Of a DNA stretch of 64,000 nucleotides, positions 11,201 to 22,685 are shown piece after piece. A program made the position numbers and the translations under genes. Source of the stretch: Adiantum capillus-veneris. Taxonomy: Eukaryota; Streptophyta; Polypodiopsida; Polypodiales; Pteridaceae. Location of the stretch: the NCBI GenBank assembly GCA_014529385.2, contig CM043942.1, positions 35,509,469 to 35,573,468 on the forward strand, read 5' to 3'. The notes below the pieces were generated by a model. It was not told where the DNA came from, searched no databases, and saw nothing but the letters and a program-made list of their open reading frames with translations. The stretch's first letter is position 1. The number at the start of each line of letters is the position of its first letter.

Positions 11201-12811
11201 ATGAATCGCAATGTCCTTTCGTCCATTTCATACCTTCTTTCTTTCGACTGAAACCCAGGAGGTGGAGGTTGTACCGGCCTCACCACTCCATGTGTTTCTC
11301 TCACATTTTGTTGCTCCAAAGGGTAGTACTCACTTTGGTTTCTATACCACATTGTAGCTGGTACTGGCGTTGGTTTATTTGATGCTTCCATCCTTGGCAT
11401 GTATCTCATGTCTACTTGCATTCTAGCACCTGGCAGCGGAGTTTGTTGTCCTAAGACAAGCTGTGGCTTTAAAACTCCTACTGGTCCTGGCGCATTCCCC
11501 GTAATGTATCTAGGTGGAGAAGGTGATTCTGGAACAGGTTGTACATACCTCTCCCTACATTTTCCATGCTATAATAGCACTCTTCCTTCGTATGGTTCGT
11601 CCATTTTCTCTCAATTTCACACCACTTCGGCTCTCTCGAATCAGACCTTACAAGAGGAATCAACCTCTTGACCAAGTCGTCGATAAGCTTTTCTTGATCA
11701 ATAGGTGCCGTTGGCTTGTCAATGGACTCACTTATTTGTGAAACATTGTGTTGAGAGGATGTGTCATCTCCTTGACTCTTTAAGTCCTTTTCTTTGTATG
11801 CCTCACAGTTATCCACTAGATAAAGAGCTTCTTTGATCAACTCGTTTAGCGTCATCCTCCTTATCATATGCAGATCCTTCTGAAGGCCCGCATCTCTCAT
11901 TCCCTGGATAAAGATCAGCATTAGTCGTGCTTGCGTAGGTAATTCCGCTCTCGGACAGAGCTTAACATATCTCTTGAGCCGTAATGATGCTTTGCGTACT
12001 GATTCATTCTCTTTCTGTTTGAATCTATGGATTTGCGAGACCGTGTTGTGAGCAATGCCTTTTGGCAAGAATTCTTCAATAAACTCCTCAAACAACTCAT
12101 CTAGGGTCTCAAAATCCCATTTTCCCACCGAGTCAAACCATGTAGCTGCATCATCTTCTAAAGTCAATCCAAATCCCGCAAACTGTGTCACAAAATCTGA
12201 AACTTCCTCTGCTCTAATCACTCTTCTAAAAGTCGTTATGTGATCTCTCGGATCTTTATCTCCGGAGTATTTTCTGTTTACCCATTTCTGGACTTGGGAT
12301 GGTCTAACTTGTCGATTGTCTACAAGTCTAACTAGAGACTCTCCCAATCCTTCTCTCGTTATCCCTCTTGAAGGGAATCCTGGTGGCTCTCTTCTTGGAA
12401 CTCCTATAGGAATTCTCGTGTTTGGCTGAGGCATTTGTGGTCCTTCATTGACCAAATATCCACCTCTTTCTAGTACAGTCTGGGATTTGTATTTTCTACA
12501 ACTCTGTATTCTCGTCCATACTTGTCGACAACTATAGATCTCCATTGACAGTCGACTCCGTATGTGTAGACATATAAGAGCTTGTAATCCGTTATCTCTT
12601 CTAGGTATGGATCTAAGCACCTATAAAGATTGACCTCATTGTCGTCAATGTATCTATATAGTCCTTCACTCTCATGACCAATCATCCAAATTCTCTCAAC
12701 AAGATGGGTCTTTATCAATTGCAAGTTTGGAAGATCCATTGTGGGAGGATATTCCTCTATCGTCGGGATCTCCAAGCTTGTGTAAGCTGCGTTTGAATCT
12801 AGGGTAGACAT
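8278..12811 (-). pseudogene. Gypsy-1 gag-protease polyprotein, decayed
   Basis: The polyprotein starts at the ATG ending at 12811. Its N-terminal 113 codons are followed after a frame change near 12480 by a retrotransposon gag domain (WVNRKYSGDKDPRDH, DDAATWFDS, FLPKGIAHN, then LCPRAELPT). A second frame change near 11550 leads into a proline-rich stretch and a CCHC knuckle, CLECGITHLIPDC, near 11010-11050. The frame then holds a basic, coiled-coil-like region and an aspartic protease: LDSGAG (catalytic Asp near 9528), LADG, and IILRRPFM in place of the usual ILGRPF. In-frame stops sit at 10936 (TGA), 10672 (TGA) and 9679 (TAA). Motifs KWIPKSS and IWIPKSQ close the frame. Assembly and maturation are the expected roles; no pol follows. 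Confidence 0.85.
10821..10928. repeat. Two-copy 54-bp in-frame tandem repeat in gag
   Basis: Copies 10821-10874 and 10875-10928 each encode an 18-residue unit on the minus strand (NVV-VQVV-RAQAQKKA). The period is a multiple of three, so the frame is kept. Confidence 0.9.
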
Positions 12812-13248
12812 GATTTATGGACTTAAGAGCTTTTGCTTGGTTCAAGTAGACTTATTCCACCGTGTTCAAGTGCTTTGGTTAGGGAAAAGTCAAAACTATG
12901 TCCAAAACCGCAATCGTTTCGTCACAATTCTCACAAATTGTCGCTTTCAGACACCCCTAACTTACGGATGAATTTGGAGGCCTTAAATGACGTTTCTTTC
13001 AAAGTTGAACTAAACGGTTGCCATAGTTTTGCTCTAAGATCTGTAGAGCTGTTCTCAAGCTACGTTTTGATATAAAAACTTTTCCGATCTGATACCGTTT
13101 GTGAAAGTTATGGCCAAAACAGTGAAATGCAGTTTAGACTGGTCAAAATGAGTCCAAATTCAATTTTGAAAAAAGATTTGGAATCTCTGTGACACTGTGA
13201 ACACTTCTGTATGGTCAAAATTACAGTTGGACCCTAAAAGTAGCCTAG

Positions 13249-14969
13249 AGACATCCTACGCGTAGGATGTCTATATGCTCAGAATTTAACAAAATTTGGT
13301 CCAGACACTCCCCTTAAGTCCAGCAACACAATGGTATGCTCAGGGGTTGATTTGGACCTAAAAATGACCTTGAGACATCCTACGTGTAGGATGTCTTTTT
13401 GCTCAGAATGACTTGAAATTTTCACCCCAGCTTCTCCTTGATGTGCTGATCACAGTGGTGTGCTCATAGGTTGGTTTGGAGTCCTAAATCAAGTTGAAGA
13501 CATACTACGCGTAGGATGTCTAACTGCTCAGATTTTGTCCAAACTTGATCCCAAGATTCTCCTAGTTCTCAGCAACCCAATGGTATGCTTAGATTTGAAT
13601 TTGGATGCCAATAGGTCAAGATTTAGGCCGCATAAGCTTCTAGTGCACTCCAAGAGTAGGATGTCTGAAAATTCTTGTCTTTGCTTGGTAAATAGGCCAA
13701 ACAAGGTCCAAATTCACTTTTGAAAAAAGATCTGGAATCCTTGAGACACTTAGAACCTCCCTATATGGCCAAAGTAGAATTTTGACCACTTTATGACCCT
13801 GGAGACATCCTACGCGTAGGATGTCTTTTTGCTCTGTTTCAGCTCAAACTTGCACTGTAGCTTCCCCTTGATGTGCTAAGCTCACAGCTATTTTTATTTT
13901 TTGATTCTGACACCTATAGGTTGGTCAAATGATCAAGAAGTTGTTCCAAAAGCCTGATGTCTGTTCTGATGAATTCCTAAGTAAAATCAACTCCAAATTG
14001 GACCAAGATTGACTAGGAGGCTTGCCTAAGGCTATACAACACCCTGCTATGTCCACAGTTTGAATTTGGCCTCTAAATCATGCCTTAGACATCCTACGCG
14101 TAGGATGTCTAACTGCTCAGAATTGCCCCAAATTTGAACCAAAGACTCTCCTTAAGGTGTTGATCACTGTGGTATGCTCAGAATTTTGTTTAGAGTCCAA
14201 AATCACAAAGAAGACATCCTACGCGTAGGATGTCTTTTTGGCATGTTTGACCCCATACTTGTCCCAGAGCTTCCCCTTGATGTCAGTAACCCAATGCTAT
14301 GCTTAGATTTGAGTTTGGATGTCAAAAGACCCCCAAAACTAGCTATTCTTGCCTTTTTCAGTCAAAAATGCTAAAGTCTGCTTAAAATCCAATTTTCTCA
14401 CCCAAATGAGCTGAAAACTCTCACATGCACTCAAAACATCATGTATAACATGCACATGAAGTCACCCTATAGTTTGGTCTCAAAAATTATGCCTTGGGCA
14501 CAATTTGGGTAGGATGTCTGGCAATTTTCGTCTTTTGGCTTTGATCTGTCAAAATTTGGTCAAATTTTCACTTTCCAGGTGAAAATAGGGTAAAACCTAC
14601 CTTCTGAACACACTGGTCAACTCAGAATTTCAAAATTTCCACCAGATCACCCTATAGACATCCTACGCGTAGGATATCTACTGCTGATTTTTTGAGACTG
14701 AAGTGTCCCTGATGCTTCCTTATGCTCTCAGCAAGTGCAAGTATGCTTCACAATTGCAAAAACATACAAAAATCACTCAATTTAAGCCTTTTCTGAAATT
14801 TTACGTTTTCTGACTCTGTCTTTTGGCTTTTGGTCAACAAAAATAGGAAAGAACACCCAAGTCAATATGTTACTAGGGTAAAACCTACCCTCTGAACCCA
14901 CTGGTGCAGCCAGAATTTTCAAATTTGGTCTCTAGAACCCCCTTGAGACATCCTACGCGTAGAATGTCT
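13249..14969. repeat. Array of eight 24-bp palindromes in the Gypsy-1 leader
   Basis: The half-site AGACATCCTACG is followed at once by its reverse complement, giving a 24-bp palindrome centred on ACGCGT. Copies start at 13249, 13373 (one change), 13498 (one change), 13803, 14087, 14212, 14656 (one change) and 14946 (one change). Half-sites remain at 13655-13666 and 14509-14519. Several spacings are close to 125 bp, and the DNA between copies is itself repeated (GCTCAGAATTT, CCCCTTGATGTGCTGA, CAATGGTATGCT), so the base unit is about 125-150 bp. The array lies between PBS and gag. The centre matches the CGCG box (VCGCGB) bound by plant CAMTA factors; any regulatory role is inference. Confidence 0.9.
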
Positions 14970-15492
14970 ATGCTTACAGAATTGCAGGTTTTCTTCACAG
15001 AACCCTTGCAAATGCTCTTTTATATGCACATCATTAGTCAGTCATACAAAAATATCCACAAAAACTTGTTTAATGCATTTTTACCCTCAAAAGCACACTT
15101 TTCCGTGATTTCAAATGCAATCAAGCACTTTAGTAAATAATTCAGTGTTGAATAGCTCTAGATCAAAATCGGATCACTTACCTAAAGCTACTCCTACAAA
15201 TCATATGGGGTTTTCCATCTATGAGTAGAAAAACGCTTCACTGCCACACACAGACTAGTAAACGCTTTTATCACCTCACAAATCACTCGACCACCAACAA
15301 CTACTCTAATCCACAGATCCTAACTAGACCTATCTAGTCACAGACCCTCGACAAGACACACACTTCCTGGCTATCCACTTGATCGCGGAATATCCTCTTC
15401 CGGATCCACTTAAGAAAAACGCTTTCTTTAGCCGAAACTAAATCAAGCAACCATCACACGAGTGTTAGTAGGAAACCTACTTAGGTCCTTGT

Positions 15493-15510
15493 GTCCCTGG
15501 CACGGCGCCA
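15493..15510 (-). other. Primer-binding site of Gypsy-1 (Asp-tRNA-like)
   Basis: The minus strand reads TGGCGCCGTGCCAGGGAC one base inside the LTR end. It resembles the TGGCGCCGTTGCCGGGG type complementary to plant Asp-tRNA and used by many plant Gypsy elements, with a one-base loss and a substitution. Confidence 0.75.
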
Positions 15511-15511
15511 A

Positions 15512-16457
15512 TGTTGGACGGAGAGCGACTCACGCAACCCATGAAGTGCATGCAAACACTACCTAGATCAACATAATATCAATCGAGGACACAGATGACA
15601 CGATAGGCACACGGAGGAAATCTCTTTAGCTTGTCAGGCTGAGACCATCCTACACATACAACACTCTGAAGGCCAACTAAACCACAATCAAGAACCTCAC
15701 TACCCTCAACTACACCACCTAGCCACATACACACATACGGAAGGTAACTCACCTAATCATGCCAGATTCGTACGAAACTTAAGGAACACCATCCCCTCAC
15801 TAGGATACACTTGTCCCTAATCTTCTACACTCAAAACCCATCTGTGGAAAACACGTAGGATGACACAACTGAATTTTGAAAGTGCCCGAAACTGAAATTT
15901 ATGAGTACCTATGTGTAGCTTATGTCGCCACGATTCTATAGACTACTAGCACGCAGAAAACAGACATCGTTTGATACACTTACGACCACAAATAGCTCGT
16001 AGATGCGTCAGCGTGTGCACTTCGTCTCGCATGGAATGCTTGGCGATGTCGCGTAGCTCTCCTCGAGCCTACAGCAATGGTGCAGTCGGATCTCCAATGT
16101 GTTGAGCGAGCCGAGCGTAGCGAGAGGATAAAGCTCACGCTCACTCTCTTTCTCTCTCACACACAGTAGACGGCAGCGCTAAGTTTTGATTATGATAAAA
16201 ATTCTTCTTTACAAAATGACCTAGGTACCTTATATACTAAGGCTACCTTAGGTTTAATAAAAAATGGGGTTGAAAGGGTCAAATGGCTTTGTATTTACAA
16301 TCTGGAAGTGCCATTGCACCCCGGCTTCTGAAACTAGAATAACTACTCATTACAAATGATGTTTATAGCCATAATCGGCAGCATTTCATAACTCGCAAAA
16401 GATAAGACTTTGGTACGTAACTTGAGTTATGTTGTGTTGTTGACCCAGTGGTCAACA
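15512..16457 (-). repeat. LTR of Gypsy-1 (5' LTR in element sense)
   Basis: The 946-bp interval has TGTTGG at its left end and TCAACA at its right end on the plus strand, giving near-inverted termini. The left end abuts the PBS. The right end is supported by a related fragment at 500-535 that stops at the same point. Copia-1 sequence begins immediately to the right. Confidence 0.6.
16228..16239 (-). promoter_or_regulatory. TATA box in Gypsy-1 LTR
   Basis: The minus strand reads TAGTATATAAGG about 220 bp into the LTR, a suitable place for the element promoter. Confidence 0.5.
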
Positions 16458-19400
16458 ACTTGTTGATGCACTTTATGTACCTGGGATCAAGAAGAATCTT
16501 TTGTCTGTATCTGCCTTGTAGTCAAATTTGTGTGTACAGTTCATGATCTCAAGTTTGCTGATGAAATTGTTGCATCTGGGCTTTTGCATTGTGGGTTGTA
16601 TAAGCTCACTTTGTATGACAAATGTGGACAAATTTTTGCAAATGCAGTTGCAGATTCAAGGGCTATTTCAGATACAAAACTTTGGCATGCACGTTTTGGT
16701 CATCTGAATTTTGCCAGTTTGCTGCGTTTGCAAAAATTTGATATGGTTGCTTCTTTGCCGCCTCTTGAGGCACCTGTCAAACATGTTTGTGAAGGCTGTA
16801 TTTTGGGTAAGATTCAGCGTTTTAAGTTTCCAAAGGATGGTTCAGTTTGGGCCACATGCAGGTCACAGCTTGTGCATAGTGATGTTTGTGGGCCCATGCA
16901 AACTCCGTCCTTGGGCAATTACCTGTACTTCGTGAATTTCATTGATGATTACTTCAAGCATGCATGGGTATTTCTGCTTAAAGCGAAGTCCGAAGGTTTT
17001 ATGTGCTTCAAACAATCTCTGGCTATGGCTGAAAATGTATCGAAATGTATTATGGGCACCCTCCGTTCCGATCAAGGGGGGGAGTATATGTCTCATGAAT
17101 TTAATGCATTTCTGGCTAGTCATGGGATAAAACACCAATGTACAGTGCCTTATACACCTCAACATAATGGTGTTGCTGAGAGAAAAAATAGGTCACTTGC
17201 AAAAATGGCATGCTGTATGGTCAAAAGTCAAGCTTTGCCACATTCTTCTTCGATTGAGGCCATCATGTGTGCCACTTATGTACTAAACAGGTGTCCTACA
17301 AAGGCTTTGCAGTCTATTACTCCATATGAAGCATGGCATGAAAGAAAGCCTCCTATTGAGCACATGCGTGGTTTTGGTTGTTTGGTATTTGTTTTGGTTC
17401 CACAAACACAGCGCCAAAAATTGGATGATAAGGCTGTGAAATGTATTTTTGTTGGTTATAGTGTTGAAAGCAAAGGTTAAAGGTTGTATCATCCGCAAAA
17501 AAATCATATTCTGGTTTCACGAGATGTAGTGTTTGTGGAAAGTTCTGTTCAGGCCTTGCTGTCATGTACTAGAGACAGTAATGTAAGCTCACAGGACATT
17601 TATGACACTTTGTTGCCTCTTTTTAGTGGTGGAAATATGAATGTAAATTCCAATGAGGCAAATGTATAGCCTATGGGGGTTTTTGAAAATGTTACAGATT
17701 AGCCTATTACTAATGCAGAGGTACATTATGTACTTTATGAGGAAAGGGTTGAATATGAGCAAGCTAGAGGTATGCCAAAATGGCCGGTGCATACATTGCG
17801 TGACAGTAATTTAATTGGATGCACCTTTGTCTAGTCGTACTCGTTCAGGCTCTCGCCATGCATCTTATGCATCAGATTGTTATGCTTTGGTTGTGTCTAG
17901 CTTACATGATGTTGAGGAGCCTCCATCTTTTGATGAAGCACAGAATTCAAAAAACTAGAGGGTTGCCATGCAATTAGAATTTGATGCACTTATAGAAAAT
18001 GACACATGGACTTTATGTGATTTGCCTCCTAGCAAAAAGGCCATTGGTACGAAGTGGGTTTACAAGTTAAAACGCAAGCCGGATGGTGAGATCGATCACC
18101 ATAAGGCTCAACTTGTTGCAAAGGGTTGTGCACAGCAAAAACGCATAGATTATGAAGAGACTTTTGCTCCCACTTGTCGTATGACTACTGTGTGTTTTCT
18201 ATGTGCATTGGCAGCTCATTTTGGTTGGGATGTACATCAATCAGACATTGTTACTGCTTTCTTGAATGGTGACATATTTGGGGAAGTTCATGTAACGTGG
18301 CCTCGCGGTTTTGTCAAAAAAGAACAAGAGGACAAAGTGTGCAAATGTTACAAGGTTTTGTATAGGTTGAAGCAATCTCCTCGTGCTTGGTATGAGAAAG
18401 CTGACACTCATTTGGTCAAACAAGGCTTTCGTAACAGTCCAACAGAAAGCACATTGTATGTAAAGCGTGAGGGTGATGTACTTCACATTGTGGTTCTTTA
18501 TGTAGATGATTTGCTGATCACTGGACCAAATGAGAGACATATTGCTGAATTTAAGGTTGATTTGGGGCTGTTGCATCATTACTATACAGTTTAAAGTAGT
18601 GTGATGGTGGTATTGCCTTGTGTCAAAAAAGTTACATAGAGACTTTGCTATGTAAGTTTGGACTTGAGGATTGCAAACATATCACCACTCCCATGGAAAC
18701 AATTTTGAAATTGAGTCTTCATGACAATGGTGATCCTACTGATGTCACTCTTTACCAAACTGCTATTTGGTGCCTCATTTATGTATGCAACACCAGGCCG
18801 GATATTCAGTTTGCAGTCTCATAGGTCACCAGATATATGCATAGCCCAGGGTCTAGGCATTGGCACGCTGTCAAGAGGATTTTTCGCTACCTTAGTGGCA
18901 CTTTACATCTTGGCTTGTTTTATCCCAAGGGGGCATCATTGTCGCCAGACTTTTTGCTACCTTAGTGGCACTTTACATCTTGGCTTGTTTTATCCCAAGG
19001 GGGGATCATTGCCGCCAGACTTACATGCTTTTTTGGACTCAAATTGGACTGGTTGTTTTGACAAGCGAGTGTCCATGTGGTTTTTGTTTCATGCTTGGTA
19101 GATCATGTATATCATGGTTGAGCAAGAAGCAACCTACTGTGGCCACTTTGAGTTGTGAGGCTGAGTACAGGGCAGTCTTCACACCTACGATTGAGTGTGT
19201 ATGGCTCAGATGCCTTATGGCTGATTTGGTTGTTGGACAGGACATTGCCAACACTATCTACACTGACAGTCAGAGCGCATTGGCAGTTGCAAAGAACCCA
19301 ATTTTTCATGCTCGCACAAAGCACATTGAGGTGCATTACCACTATGTCAGGGAGAGGCTCTCGGCAAGAGAGATCAGCTTGGCTTATGTGCCAACACAGG

Positions 19401-19474
19401 ACAACCTTGCAGATCTTTTCCCAAAGCTCGAAGCTTTTCGCAAAGCTTTGGGCTTACTCCCATTTGTGGATTGA
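16458..19474 (+). pseudogene. Copia-1 pol relic (integrase, RT, RNase H)
   Basis: Order along the strand: end of protease (16463-16530), GAG-pre-integrase region with LWHARFGHLNFASLLRL, integrase core with VHSDVCGPM, LRSDQGGEYMS and QHNGVAERKNRS, then reverse transcriptase with TKWVYKLKRKPDG and YVDDLL near 18500, and RNase H ending LLPFVD at 19474. Compared with Copia-2 it has stops at 17478 (TAA for TAC), 17667, 17699 (TAG for CAG), 17957 (TAG for TGG) and 18823 (TAG for CAG). It also has deletions of about 24 bp near 16518, about 27 bp near 18560 and about 18 bp near 19423. It cannot encode a working enzyme. Confidence 0.9.
18886..19021. repeat. Tandem duplication inside Copia-1 RNase H region
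   Basis: A block of about 70 bp starting CGCTACCTTAGTGGCACTTT occurs twice in tandem here and once in Copia-2 (61201-61267). It breaks the frame. Confidence 0.9.
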
Positions 19475-19549
19475 TCATGTCCTCAGGGCATGGCACTTCC
19501 CTTTACTCATGTGCCAGCTCTTGTTCACCGCATCACTCCAGGGGGGATT

Positions 19550-19775
19550 TGTTACCATATACATGTGGTAGTGATGTGTGTGAACATACTAGGACCGCCA
19601 AGGCATTTTTTCCCTCTTTAGGAGGTTTTTCCCCCGTGCATTGTATATACACCCATCACTCTAGGGCTATCTATCTTTGCATTTCACACTAAGTAACACA
19701 CTCTCTATTGTGTGCCTTGAGCTTCCTTCGTCCTCTCCAAGCTGTGTGCGTTTCTTTGCAACCCTAATTCCAACA
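19550..19775 (+). repeat. 3' LTR of Copia-1
   Basis: A 226-bp LTR running from TGTTACCATATACATG to CTAATTCCAACA, closely similar to the 227-bp Copia-2 LTRs and preceded by the same GGGGGGATT polypurine tract (19541-19549). Confidence 0.95.
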
Positions 19776-19967
19776 AGCGGTGTGTGTTGTGCACGATCGT
19801 AAATGGGCCGGCAAACCGATGTGTATTGCTGTCGATTGTGCGAGTTAAGAAGGTGAAATCTAGCGGATTGGGGTGCAGTGATTATCCTCGGCTCTAGAGA
19901 GGCAGACTGTTTGGGTTCCGGGTGTGTTCCCCTTTCCCCCCATCCACCGTATTTTCCTTGGCTTTAC

Positions 19968-20436
19968 TGCTAGAAACAGAAGCACGGTGTGCCTTCAAAA
20001 TACCCAAAATAGCACATTGCAAGCCATAAACGAACAAATCTACATACTTGACAACTTGCAGAAATCCATAATCAAGCTCAACACGAGGAGAGAAACACAA
20101 AGAGCGAGATAGAGAAAACGTGCAGGTGCACCTCCTAGAGCGGAGTGCTACGTCGGTACGACGAGAGAGAAGAGAGGAGAAGAGAGAAGAAATACACAGG
20201 CACTGGGTGCAATCTTCCCCCATGCAAGAGTGAGCATTTCCCTCTTGAACGTATTTATTTATAGATTCTTCAATGTTAAAAAATGAATACACATTGGCCA
20301 GCAGGACTTAAATGGCCTTAGCTCATAAAGAGCATTTAAATAATGAAATGTCCATAAAAATGATATCCTTTTGCATAATCCTTAGCCTTTTCCACCTGTC
20401 ACCTACACTAGATAATATAATATCAATTCCATTACA
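19968..20436 (-). repeat. 3' LTR of LARD (element sense)
   Basis: The plus strand starts TGCTAGAAACAG and ends CAATTCCATTACA. It aligns without gaps over 469 bp with 24760-25228. A TATAAATA-like promoter word lies in the minus strand near 20255-20262. Confidence 0.95.
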
Positions 20437-20446
20437 TACCTCTCCA
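20437..20446 (-). other. Polypurine tract of LARD
   Basis: Minus-strand GGAGAGGTA directly adjoins the 3' LTR. Confidence 0.8.
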
Positions 20447-20904
20447 TTACAAAGCAATTGTCCTCAGTTGGAAAGATAAGAATCTACAAACCATACTTGT
20501 CAAAAACAGTGATTAGTATTCTGTGTCAAAAATACACATAGTAAAGGGGAAAAAATGAAAGTAAACGACATTGCTTATGTGTGTCTTCATCCACATACTA
20601 TCGATTCTAGTGTCCCATACCACTAGAATAAGCATTGTCATACCTTGATGAATCATGATATCATTGGTCACACTCATCATTCAATTTTCATAAATCTCAA
20701 GTCAAAATCCATAAACAATGTCGCAATAGGAAAATGTCATATACCAAGTCCAAATCCCACATAAACCCAAATCCAAATATCTGCCAACATATATCCATTT
20801 CAAATCCAAATCCAAATATCCTTCATTTTGTATACCCGGGTAACAAAAGCATGCTAAGGACAGTGGTGGCCAGCTACTGCAGCATGATTTGGTGATTGAT
20901 GTTT

Positions 20905-21125
20905 CCTAAATTGGCAAATCTACACCAAGAAGACGTGTTTCCTGAATCGGTGAATATGCACTAATGTTGCCTAAATTGGTGGATTTACATTTAATTTTGT
21001 TTAAAATAGTGAATTTGTAATTTACCGGTGTGCTGCCTAAATCGGTGGATTTGCACGTACAATTGGTGCTACCTAAATTGGCGAATCTTTACAAGGATGA
21101 GCATTTACACAGTGCCTAGAGCGGC
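20905..21125. repeat. Degenerate minisatellite in the LARD
   Basis: Five to six copies of a motif near GCCTAAATTGGTGGATTTAC start at about 20905, 20941, 20970, 21036 and 21072, with a weaker copy at 21000. Periods are 29-36 bp. Confidence 0.75.
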
Positions 21126-22600
21126 AAATCTGTGTGCTTGTGACCAATGGACTAGACAAGACATAAATGAGAAAAATATTTAGTATCTAGACCATTGTTG
21201 GCATATGGGGAGAGGTATAAGTCTTGCAAATAGCAAACTTACACCAAAGTATAGTTAAAAAATCCAGAATGTGGCAATTTTGTGCTAATAATTGGCCATG
21301 AAACAAAACAAGATAGCAACGTGTTGAAGATAATTCAATTTACGTTACAAGAATACCAGTGCCACTTGGTCTCTATAGTGACTACCTATTGTGTTTGATT
21401 GCATGTGGAGGATTGTGATGATGATTGTATATACCAGAATTAAGAAATCAAATAGTTATAAATAGTGGCAAATATAGCATTTGAAGGTGGAAATGATTAG
21501 TAAAATTACTAAAATAAAAAGTAGTAATGTTGATGTATGAATCTTGTTAAGTACACAAAGTGCATGAGAAGGGTGAACTTCAAGTGCTTTATGATCAACT
21601 CTTTTCAATTCCAAGAGAAAATGGTACAAAATTTGAAGTATTGCAAGAGAATTTTGATATAGATAGTACCATCCCACTTTATATACATATATATAGATAT
21701 TTGATTTATTTATTGATCATCCACCACAATACTACAACAACTTTGCACTCAACTACTCAGTAAAAAGAATCAATCACAAAATGCTATCATTTGTCGTGCA
21801 ATCTCAATAACTAGACTAAGAAAACAAAAGTATATTTAGGCACACAACAAAATTATTTCCTACTTATGAAAACAACAATTTTCCAAGTCGAGTAGGAAGA
21901 TAATTTTCAAAAGGCTATCCTTGATTGTGCCTTTTGTGATGATCTTCTCTTAAATGGGAGGGTGTTCATCATTGAGAATATTGACTACCAATTAGTATGT
22001 GAGAGTGAGTGTGAGAGCTATCTATGCGTTGCTATCATTGATATGTATGTTAGTTGCAATTATAAAATGTTGTGGTGTGTATGAGACGGGTGATTTTATC
22101 CAAAATACAAAGAAATTAAAAATAAAAATAAAAATTGCTATACTTGTGTTGATAAGTGCTACTCCAAATATAACAGCTTATCCATGGTGTCTATCATGAC
22201 AGTTATCATGTGTTCTGCATCTTTGATCGCGATTTTTTGGTATTGATTTCTTCCATATTCATCGATATTGCAATCATGATTCCTTTGTCTTTTGTGTCTT
22301 TGCTATTGATTGATGATCGGTGGTCATTGTATCGGGCGATAGCTATACGTATATGGTGAACTTATTTAGGAAACCAAAGTAGCTCGCAAAGCTATGATAA
22401 CGAACGAGTAGATTCACTTGAATAATTATCCGTGAATTAGGCTTGCTCTTCTAGGTGCTTGGCAAAAAAAATGCGAACATGCAATAGGATGAAAGAAATG
22501 TAATGTTGCATTGCCTCAGTTAACGAGAAACGTTTATGTGCTGGCTTTAGCTAGGGGTGCCAGGCGGAGCACGAACCAATAGGGAGCATGCAAGCATGAG

Positions 22601-22605
<5 letters not shown>

Positions 22606-22682
<77 letters not shown>
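22606..22682. repeat. (AG)n microsatellite, about 38 units
   Basis: Uninterrupted AG tract inside the LARD; the overlapping minus frame is poly Ser-Leu and is not a gene. Confidence 0.97.

Positions 22683-22685
<3 letters not shown>

Larger units (their letters stand above)
7534..16457 (-). mobile_element. Gypsy-1: gag-pro LTR retrotransposon lacking RT and integrase
   Basis: A minus-strand element read from right to left: LTR (15512-16457), PBS (15493-15510), a 2.7-kb leader with a palindrome array, gag and protease (12811 to 8278), a tryptophan-motif tail (8277 to 7811) and a candidate polypurine tract (7534-7547). Reverse transcriptase, RNase H and integrase are absent; protease is followed directly by the tail, so it is a non-autonomous derivative that would need pol supplied in trans. 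The left LTR is not recognisable, so no target duplication can be tested and the left border is provisional. Confidence 0.75.
16458..19775 (+). mobile_element. Copia-1: 5'-truncated Copia retrotransposon
   Basis: From about 16460 the sequence is collinear with Copia-2 from about 58729 (GTTGATGCACTTTATGTACC) to its 3' LTR. The 5' LTR, gag and most of protease are missing. The 3' LTR (19550-19775) belongs to the same family as the Copia-2 LTRs. Small deletions, stops and a tandem duplication show it is an old, dead copy. Confidence 0.92.

Noticed and set aside
13249-14969. CRISPR-like array of palindromic repeats
   Set aside because: Spacing is irregular and long, spacers are themselves repeated, and the setting is a plant Gypsy leader; no cas genes.
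16863-17165. Antisense frames of 60-110 codons over the Copia pol regions
   Set aside because: Shadows of the plus-strand integrase and RT, as shown by the equivalent shadows in Copia-2.
19894-20292. 132-codon minus frame and its counterpart at 24809-25084
   Set aside because: Their similarity to each other is explained by the two LTRs of the LARD, not by a gene family.
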